From an uncultured Clostridia bacterium (GTDB lineage: Bacteria; Bacillota; Clostridia; Christensenellales; UBA1242): 8,391 nucleotides of DNA. This document shows, in pieces, positions 1 through 5,040 of this stretch. A program made the position numbers and the translations under genes. The first letter of the stretch is position 1, and the number at the start of each line of letters is the position of its first letter. The stretch lies in the NCBI GenBank assembly GCA_934725745.1, contig CAKVCH010000018.1:1-8391 (forward strand), read 5' to 3'. The notes beneath the pieces were generated by a model. The model was not told where the DNA came from, ran no database searches, and saw nothing but the letters and a program-made list of their open reading frames with translations.

Positions 1-570
1 TCCTTCGTCCGTCAAAAGCCCAAACTTAGGGACGCGCCCGAGAAGTGACCCAAAAATATCGAGCATTCCGCTATTTCTATTGCACCTAGCGCCTAAAACG
101 GAGTTTGCAAAAACGACCGCGCTACTTTCTGCCCACGACAAAACATCACCATACTTTGGAGTGTTCCCTACTTCTTTTAAGTAGCAAGTACAAGTAAAAG
201 ACTTGCCGTCTTTTAAACCTATTTTTCTTAGTTGTTCCTCATAATGCTTTTGCTCGCTGTACATTATTTTGCTAAAAATCAATTTGTTAAGTAGCCCACA
301 TTTGACATTTTTATAGTCAATAGGTCTTGGGTCAACTGTGAAAGGATAAGGCGTTTTAAGCCCCGCGTCTATAATCTCGTCCATAATCCTATAAACTGGT
401 TTAAGTAGCCCAATTCCAAAAGATGTGACAAGGTGTCCGCAAGTTGTGACAGGCACAAATTTTTCCGCGCCAAAGACATCGCCAAACTCAACAAGTGTCT
501 TTAAAATCTTAGCCTTTGTCTCGCCTTCCTTTCCCGCTAGAATCGCTTTTTCTTCTGCTGTTAATTTCAT
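1..570 (-). CDS. Aconitase X (AcnX/DUF521) catalytic domain protein, N-terminal half, cut by window edge
   Basis: I translated this reading frame by hand. It is open from the ATG at 570 through base 1 (190 codons, no stop), so the gene continues beyond the window; the family is usually about 400 residues. The start MKLTAEEKAILAGKEGE matches the AcnX opening pattern LTxEEKAMLxGExGE. Residues 125-165 carry the family core: FTCTCYL, GNTPKYGD, WAESSAVVFANSVLGAR and the adjoining CNRN. Known AcnX proteins are cytoplasmic Fe-S dehydratases: archaeal phosphomevalonate dehydratase large subunit, or bacterial cis-3-hydroxy-L-proline dehydratase. The substrate here cannot be decided. Two family positions look altered: GAR(T/S)NRE reads GARCNRN (Cys163, Asn166), and TCTPY reads TCTCY. 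The ATG overlaps the TGA of the preceding transglutaminase gene (ATGA), with AGGAG at 580-576 five bases upstream, so it is the last visible gene of that operon. A small swivel-domain subunit, if present, would lie off the window. Confidence 0.9.
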   Translation of the reverse strand, partial: MKLTAEEKAILAGKEGETKAKILKTLVEFGDVFGAEKFVPVTTCGHLVTSFGIGLLKPVYRIMDEIIDAGLKTPYPFTVDPRPIDYKNVKCGLLNKLIFSKIMYSEQKHYEEQLRKIGLKDGKSFTCTCYLKEVGNTPKYGDVLSWAESSAVVFANSVLGARCNRNSGMLDIFGSLLGRVPKFGLLTDEG

Positions 571-3293
571 TTTTTCTCCTTTTTGTTTTTGTTCTTATCA
601 CCATTTTGAGCGTCGAGATATGCTTTCTTTTTCTTGTTTTGCAACTTAATCGTAATAAGCCCAACAACCCCAATCGCAATCAAAACAACAATCATAGCAA
701 TGATAAGTCTAATTGTAAAAACATGGGATACATGCAAAATATAACTTACCTTTTCGTTTTCTGCAAAAGTCACATTAAGATTGACAAGCCCATTTTCAGT
801 TTCTTTTTCTGCCACATTTTTATCGACAAAAGCAACTTGCAAAACGGAATTGTCCACCACATCTTCATAATCAATTTCGACCGAGTCATCAACGACATTA
901 AGTTTTCTTTGATTTAAAAGGACATAATCGACCTTTTCGTTCGCTTTTGGTAGGAGTGTGTATGTTATTTTTTTGTCACTTTCAACACTAGCAATTGCGT
1001 CCGTCCCGACGCCGTCAATTGTCGAAAAAATGCTTCCCTTTCCCGCCGACACATAGGAATAGATACTTTTTGGCGCGTTTTCGGTGGCTGGCAAATCTTC
1101 TGTTTTGACGCCAACAACTGCAAATGGACTAAAACTCTTTACAATTGCCACAATGCCATATTCTGTCACAACGCAAGGTATTTCTTCTGTTTCATTTGGA
1201 ATAATATTCCCGCTCGCGTCCTTTTTGTAGTGATAAACTTTGAAAGTTACGCCCGCGTCGGACTTTGAAAACCCTTCTGGAAAACCAAAAGCAAGGCGCA
1301 TATAAGACCCGCTAGGGATTTTTGCAACTGTTCCGCAAATATGAAGGTCAAGTTCATAAGTTGCACTTGTCACAAGGCTTTCAACATCTAAAATGTCTTT
1401 GACTGCGTCTTCCATTGCGCTTGAAATTTGTTCAGTGGCTTTGGACGCAACAAGCACCAATTGACTTCTTTGACTTTCCGCGTAAAAATTACCCTTTTCG
1501 TCTTGGAAATTTACCACAGACAAGTCTTTATTATCAATAAGAACAGGCTCGCCAAAAACATTCATATAAAGCCTTCCGCCGTCATAAACTTTGGAGCAAA
1601 CTGACCATTTTCTTTGGAAATTAAAGAAAACTGGATGTGGAGTTGCACCATTTAAAACAGCGCCCACATTTTCAATGTTAAAATAGTAGGTTATTGAATC
1701 GTGAGCATAGTACAAACTTGGTGTAAATTTAAATGAAATTTTGTTTTCTCTTTTATTAAAAACAACTTTTTCTACCTTTGTGTACGCCGACATATCGCCA
1801 TATTTTACGGTCGTCACATTTATTTTAACATCCTTTGTTTCGTCAACCTTTGACAAATCCATGTCGTAAACAACTGAAATTTCAAGTGGTTCTTCGGCAG
1901 GATAACGCCCAGAATTATTAGGCGTGATTTCTTTTGCAAGCGGAATAATGGAACTTTCGTTATAAAAATCGTTTTTAATAACCGCGCTTTGCGCAATAAC
2001 TTTGCCTTCTTTTGCCAACTCATCAAGCGTTTTATCGTACAATTGCTCGTTAGTTGGCGCTTCTGTCACGACAAAGAATTGCACATCGTAGATTTTATCC
2101 GTAAAAGTGAAAACTTTTGAATATGGGCTATTGTAAAGCGAGAAAATTTCGCTCCATTTGTAACCACTCCCTTCCACATAGTGGTGGCGCACGACGACAT
2201 ACAAGCCTTCTTTTTTAAGTTCTTCGGCGTTTTTGTCGTCATATGAATAGTTAACGATTTGATAAGGAACGCCGTTATTTTTCTTTGTTATAACACTTGT
2301 AATAACTTCATCCATTCCAAAATTAAATGTTGCAAGCACTGGTGCGCCGAACTTAATGTCTGAATTTGAAACGCAAACATCTTCGACATAATTGTCGGTC
2401 GACTCAGCGCCTAAAAGCGTATAAGTATTTTTATCCGTCAAACTAGAATTAAAGGTCGAGTCAACAAGATACCATTGTTTATTAAAACGCACTACATTCC
2501 ACGCGTGTGGCTCGTAATTGTCACCATTCTTGTAGTAACCAATAACCACTTGGCAATCAATGCCGACTTTATCCATAAGGAGTTTAAAGGCGCGAGCAAA
2601 ACCTTCGCATACAGCTTTTTCATTTACAAGTGCGCCGTAAGCAGACCTAATGTGTGGCGCTGTAACTTGATTGGAACTTTCAAAACTGTACATTACTTTG
2701 GTCGATAAAAGTTCATTTGCTTTTCTGACCTTGTTTTCAAAAATAACCTTTTCGTCTTTTTCGTTTGCATCAACCGACGCGTTAATTTGCACGACATAAT
2801 TTGTAACGACATTATTTAGTGCCGTTTCGGCAGTGTCAATGGACGACCTACTATTAAACCCGCCGTCAATATAGTAACTCCCCGTTCTTCCGCTATTGAT
2901 GAAAGCAAGATATTCGCCATTTTTAAGGTACATCCCAATAGAAAGGTTGTCAAAGTTGATGTAGAAAAGTTCAGGGTGGTCAAGATAGTAAGCGTCTCTC
3001 GCGCGCGCGAAATCTCTAAGTAAAGACTTGTCACCATTTTGATAATCTTTAATCGAGCCACGCGATACTACATCGCTGACATCTTTTTCGCCGTTTTCCT
3101 TTAAAAGTCCGTCCTTATGCATTGACTCAATCGCATCATAAATTACTTTACTCTTATAGGATAGTTGCGTGTAATAGGTCGTAAGACTTTCCTTACTTTC
3201 CGTGCTTGCAAAAGCCACATTCCCACTTAAAACGGCAACAAAACTGCACAAAAGTAGCAAAAAGAGAGTTATTTTTGTAAAAAAATTTTTCAT
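567..3293 (-). CDS. Membrane-anchored extracellular transglutaminase-like protein
   Basis: 908 residues. A signal peptide occupies residues 1-29 (hydrophobic core FLLLLCSFVAVL, AFA before the likely cleavage site at 29/30). Residues 35-170 are a helical lead-in with the motif DHPELFYI, common before clostridial transglutaminase domains. Residues 205-300 are the transglutaminase-like (papain-fold) domain with a full triad: Cys229 in AVCEGFA, His263 in PHAWN and Asp278 in VDSTF. Residues 460-560 look like a beta-sandwich. Residues 660-730 resemble the PEGF...VYHY...FSPFAVVGV module of Gram-positive surface proteins. Residues 746-824 resemble a divergent InlB-type repeat. A TM helix (about 861-882) is followed by a 26-residue cytoplasmic tail with 11 lysines; there is no LPXTG motif. 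Start: the ATG directly follows the TAA of the six-TM gene, with GGAG at 3302-3299 inside that gene. The stop overlaps the AcnX start. The role is inferred to be cell-surface: crosslinking, amide hydrolysis or peptide cleavage are all possible. The substrate is unknown. Confidence 0.93.
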   Translation of the reverse strand: MKNFFTKITLFLLLLCSFVAVLSGNVAFASTESKESLTTYYTQLSYKSKVIYDAIESMHKDGLLKENGEKDVSDVVSRGSIKDYQNGDKSLLRDFARARDAYYLDHPELFYINFDNLSIGMYLKNGEYLAFINSGRTGSYYIDGGFNSRSSIDTAETALNNVVTNYVVQINASVDANEKDEKVIFENKVRKANELLSTKVMYSFESSNQVTAPHIRSAYGALVNEKAVCEGFARAFKLLMDKVGIDCQVVIGYYKNGDNYEPHAWNVVRFNKQWYLVDSTFNSSLTDKNTYTLLGAESTDNYVEDVCVSNSDIKFGAPVLATFNFGMDEVITSVITKKNNGVPYQIVNYSYDDKNAEELKKEGLYVVVRHHYVEGSGYKWSEIFSLYNSPYSKVFTFTDKIYDVQFFVVTEAPTNEQLYDKTLDELAKEGKVIAQSAVIKNDFYNESSIIPLAKEITPNNSGRYPAEEPLEISVVYDMDLSKVDETKDVKINVTTVKYGDMSAYTKVEKVVFNKRENKISFKFTPSLYYAHDSITYYFNIENVGAVLNGATPHPVFFNFQRKWSVCSKVYDGGRLYMNVFGEPVLIDNKDLSVVNFQDEKGNFYAESQRSQLVLVASKATEQISSAMEDAVKDILDVESLVTSATYELDLHICGTVAKIPSGSYMRLAFGFPEGFSKSDAGVTFKVYHYKKDASGNIIPNETEEIPCVVTEYGIVAIVKSFSPFAVVGVKTEDLPATENAPKSIYSYVSAGKGSIFSTIDGVGTDAIASVESDKKITYTLLPKANEKVDYVLLNQRKLNVVDDSVEIDYEDVVDNSVLQVAFVDKNVAEKETENGLVNLNVTFAENEKVSYILHVSHVFTIRLIIAMIVVLIAIGVVGLITIKLQNKKKKAYLDAQNGDKNKNKKEKK

Positions 3294-4016
3294 TTAGTCT
3301 CCATTTTTATTTTTTAAAGTCTCAATTTCCTTTTTCAAAAAAGCGTTTTCGTCTTGCAAGGACGAAATTTGCATTTTAAGATTGTCAAGTTCGGCCTTTT
3401 CAATTTTAACCATTTGAATACCCATTCTTGAAAGTTCTTCGTCCCCACCTTTAAGCCTTATACCAATGATGTTGCACGAAACAAAAGAACCAAGACAAAT
3501 AATGCAAACAACTATAAAAACTTGTAGCATCAAAGGCGCTTCCAAAATTGGTCGACCCGCAATGATAAGTGTAATAAATCCCGTCCACAAACCAATCGCG
3601 AAATATGTCACAATTTGTAACCAAAGAAGATGTCTCCCAAGTCTACTATACACAACAAGTGCTCCTGTGTACGCGACGCTCAGAATTGCAACTATGCCAG
3701 TTATTCTGTTATAGACCGTGTAAGTAACAAGCAAATTCGAGCAAAAACAAATAAGCGCTAAAATTGTCGAAAGCCCAAGAAGTCCTAGCCCTATGAAGCC
3801 TAAAATTTTGTTCTTGTGAATAATAATCATTTCACTTAGAGTAAGTCCGCTCGCAACGCAAATGGCACTTAGGCAAAGCAAAATTCTAAGTGGAATCCCA
3901 CTAAAAATTGGCACTTTGAAAACTGCCAAAACGCACATCACGCACACAATAACTAGCGACGAAAGCGAAACGCCAAGTAGGCTCTTTCTAATTTTCTCCA
4001 CCTTTTCTTTTTCCAT
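3294..4016 (-). CDS. Six-TM membrane protein with C-terminal cytoplasmic leucine-zipper-like coiled coil
   Basis: 240 residues from the ATG at 4016; I do not recognise the family. The start is set by AGGAG at 4026-4022, five bases upstream. A TTG eight codons further up (4040) lies within a hairpin and has no ribosome binding site of its own. Six hydrophobic segments fall at about 13-33, 42-66, 71-95, 105-124, 129-153 and 161-187. The short loops HKNK and SRLGRH between pairs place both termini in the cytoplasm by the positive-inside rule. Residues 203-237 form a clean heptad series with V203, L210, L213, I217, L220, N224, L227, I231 and L234 at a/d positions. The buried Asn at an 'a' position is typical of parallel dimers such as GCN4. 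The stop TAA touches the ATG of the transglutaminase gene, so the two are probably made together. The likely role is a membrane scaffold or partner for that enzyme; this is inference from context. Confidence 0.88.
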   Translation of the reverse strand: MEKEKVEKIRKSLLGVSLSSLVIVCVMCVLAVFKVPIFSGIPLRILLCLSAICVASGLTLSEMIIIHKNKILGFIGLGLLGLSTILALICFCSNLLVTYTVYNRITGIVAILSVAYTGALVVYSRLGRHLLWLQIVTYFAIGLWTGFITLIIAGRPILEAPLMLQVFIVVCIICLGSFVSCNIIGIRLKGGDEELSRMGIQMVKIEKAELDNLKMQISSLQDENAFLKKEIETLKNKNGD

Positions 4017-4031
4017 ACTCTCTCCTTTTTT

Positions 4032-4047
4032 GGAAAACAAGTTTTCC
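4032..4047 (-). promoter_or_regulatory. Leader hairpin directly upstream of the six-TM gene ribosome binding site
   Basis: Perfect inverted repeat GGAAAAC-TT-GTTTTCC on the minus strand. As RNA it forms a six-pair stem capped by CUUG, a known stable tetraloop type. The last paired base is only a few bases before AGGAG (4026-4022), so the hairpin could affect ribosome access or protect the mRNA 5' region. It also shows that the TTG at 4040 lies in structured leader sequence and not in coding sequence. Confidence 0.45.
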
Positions 4048-4069
4048 TAGAAAAATCTATATTACATAT

Positions 4070-4099
4070 ATTTTATCATAAAATAACTTTTAAAATCAA
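4070..4099 (-). promoter_or_regulatory. Second candidate promoter of the same operon, overlapping a palindrome
   Basis: On the minus strand TTGATT (4099-4094) is followed after 18 bases by TAAAAT (4075-4070). The -10 lies inside the 17-base inverted repeat TATTTTATcATAAAATA (4069-4085), so a repressor bound there would block it. It would give a short leader of about 45 bases. This is weaker than the upstream candidate, and the two could act together. Confidence 0.3.
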
Positions 4100-4110
4100 A
4101 TAATTAAAAG

Positions 4111-4134
4111 TGGTATGAAAAAATTTTTATACCA
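4111..4134. repeat. 24-base inverted repeat in the operon promoter region
   Basis: TGGTAT...ATACCA flanks an A-tract/T-tract centre. The arms pair for about 11 bases with one G-T position. It lies between the two promoter candidates and has G+C ends, unlike the surrounding sequence, which makes it the best operator candidate in the spacer. Confidence 0.5.
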
Positions 4135-4142
4135 AAAAAAGG

Positions 4143-4167
4143 TTATATAGGAAAATTTCTTATATAA
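4143..4167. repeat. 25-base inverted repeat just downstream of the TATAAT box
   Basis: TTATATAGGAAA and TTTCTTATATAA flank a single central base. The 12-base arms pair with one G-T position, and a T-run follows on the minus strand. It falls at the expected start of the operon transcript, so it could be an operator or a weak A-U hairpin with attenuating effect. Confidence 0.45.
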
Positions 4168-4176
4168 AAAAGAAAA

Positions 4177-4206
4177 ATTATACTAAAAAATTTAAAGACA
4201 TCTAAA
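4177..4206 (-). promoter_or_regulatory. Candidate sigma-A promoter for the six-TM/transglutaminase/AcnX operon
   Basis: On the minus strand TTTAGA (4206-4201) is followed after 18 bases by a perfect TATAAT (4182-4177). Transcription would start near 4170, giving a leader of about 150 bases before the ATG at 4016. The perfect -10 makes it the best promoter candidate in the spacer, although A+T richness raises the chance of a false match. Confidence 0.5.
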
Positions 4207-4217
4207 AAAGTTCTAGA

Positions 4218-4233
4218 CAAAAAATATTTTTTG
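4218..4233. repeat. 16-base perfect A/T palindrome after the DUF305 gene
   Basis: CAAAAAATATTTTTTG is a perfect palindrome between the DUF305 stop and the operon promoter. As an all A-U stem it would be a poor terminator, yet it is the only stem-like element after DUF305. The DUF305 transcript may therefore run on into the downstream operon. Confidence 0.35.
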
Positions 4234-4256
4234 CGTAAAGAAAAAAGCGCTCAATT

Positions 4257-4829
4257 TTACTTATTTTCTAGCGAAAAAAGTAATTTTTGCATAGTTTTTA
4301 GTTGCTCCATTTGGTCATAAACCATTTTTTCAGCGAGTTCGCGAAGGGGCAAACAAATGTCAAAAAGAAGTAAATTTTTGCACATATTGACAGCCCCCAT
4401 ATGATGTGGAATCATCTCGGACAAAAAGTTTACATCAAGATTATTACTTGTTCGCGCGTTTTTCATTTGTTTTATCATATTTTCAAAAACCTTTTGAAAA
4501 CCCGACAAGTACAACTTCAAATCACGGTCGGAGTTTGTAGTTGAAGAGCAATTTTGAGACATCTCTTTCATTTTGTCGATTCCAGTAGTTTGCTCGGATA
4601 TAATATCATTCGCGAGCGCTTCAATGTCGGAATTTGTCGTAAAACGCAAAATATTTTTACTCATTTCAATTGCGCCTTCGTGGTGTGGAATCATTTGAGA
4701 AATAAAGGTAGTTGAAATACTATTCGTCACTTCCGCTTCGCTCATATTTTCTTCCATTTTCCCCAAAATGTTAAGATATGTATCAAGATAATCTTTTGTA
4801 TTGTTGGATAATTTATAAACATTTCCCAT
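4257..4829 (-). CDS. DUF305 family protein, cytoplasmic, two MIPHH half-repeats
   Basis: 190 residues from the ATG at 4829, chosen because AGGAG at 4841-4837 sits seven bases upstream. The frame is open up to an ATG at 4886, but that codon follows directly on the terminator hairpin and has no ribosome binding site. DUF305 is a ferritin-like helical bundle family made of two related hairpins. Here the halves are visible as MIPHHEGAIEMSKN (residues 46-59) and MIPHHMGAVNMCKN (139-152). Each is followed by a helix with a Gln and Met-rich pattern (EQTTGIDKMKEM and DQMEQLKTMQKLL). The paired His and Met residues suggest metal binding; CopM, a cyanobacterial DUF305 protein, binds copper, but it is exported. 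This protein has no signal peptide or TM helix, so it is cytoplasmic, like many clostridial homologues whose function is not established. It appears to be a single-gene unit between a terminator upstream and a separately promoted operon downstream. I see no G+C-rich terminator after its TAA. Confidence 0.92.
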   Translation of the reverse strand: MGNVYKLSNNTKDYLDTYLNILGKMEENMSEAEVTNSISTTFISQMIPHHEGAIEMSKNILRFTTNSDIEALANDIISEQTTGIDKMKEMSQNCSSTTNSDRDLKLYLSGFQKVFENMIKQMKNARTSNNLDVNFLSEMIPHHMGAVNMCKNLLLFDICLPLRELAEKMVYDQMEQLKTMQKLLFSLENK

Positions 4830-4886
4830 AGTTTTTCTCCTTTCACTTTTTATATGAAATGACCTATGAAAAATGTTTTTATACAT

Positions 4887-4914
4887 AAAAAAGGACTAGA
4901 ATTTCTAGCCCTTT
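4887..4914 (-). terminator. Intrinsic terminator after the large repeat protein
   Basis: Read on the minus strand, AAAGGGCTAG pairs with CTAGTCCTTT (one G-U wobble) around a loop of about five bases, and the run of T continues to 4887. The stem is about 10 bp. It sits about 126 bases after the TAG of the large gene and 57 bases before the DUF305 ATG. On the plus strand the wobble becomes an A-C mismatch, which marks the minus strand as the working direction. Confidence 0.8.
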
Positions 4915-5040
4915 ATTTAATTTTAATTGCAAAATGAAGTCAAATAGTCAATAATATTTTACTATTTTAAATAAGATTTTTATAGTAGTTATCTTAAAAT
5001 TACTATATCTTTATTAAAAACATTTTTAACTTATCAAGAA
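4915..5040 (-). other. A+T-rich spacer between the large repeat gene and the terminator
   Basis: This is the 3' untranslated stretch of the large gene. It contains TTGACT twice on the minus strand (near 4949-4938). The better copy is followed 17 bases later by TTAAAT, which would place a transcript start at the foot of the terminator hairpin. That could be a weak promoter for the DUF305 gene with the hairpin acting as an early attenuator, but the -10 match is poor. No open reading frame or known RNA is visible. Confidence 0.3.

Noticed and set aside
425..649. Plus-strand open frame of 74 codons near the AcnX start
   Set aside because: It overlaps the well-supported AcnX reading frame on the opposite strand and shows no recognisable protein features.
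516..917. Plus-strand open frame of 133 codons
   Set aside because: It lies antisense to the acnX start and the Lys-rich end of the transglutaminase gene. Its composition (runs of F, L and N) is that of an antisense shadow, and it has no ribosome binding site.
4017..4040. Upstream TTG start for the six-TM protein
   Set aside because: The TTG lies within the leader hairpin and the extra codons cover the AGGAG site itself. The ATG at 4016 has ideal spacing.
4041..4256. Riboswitch or small RNA in the spacer
   Set aside because: No conserved riboswitch core or multi-helix G+C-containing fold could be recognised. The palindromes are simple two-arm A/T repeats.
4830..4886. Upstream ATG for the DUF305 protein
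   Set aside because: It begins right at the terminator T-run without a ribosome binding site, and the added residues do not resemble the family start.
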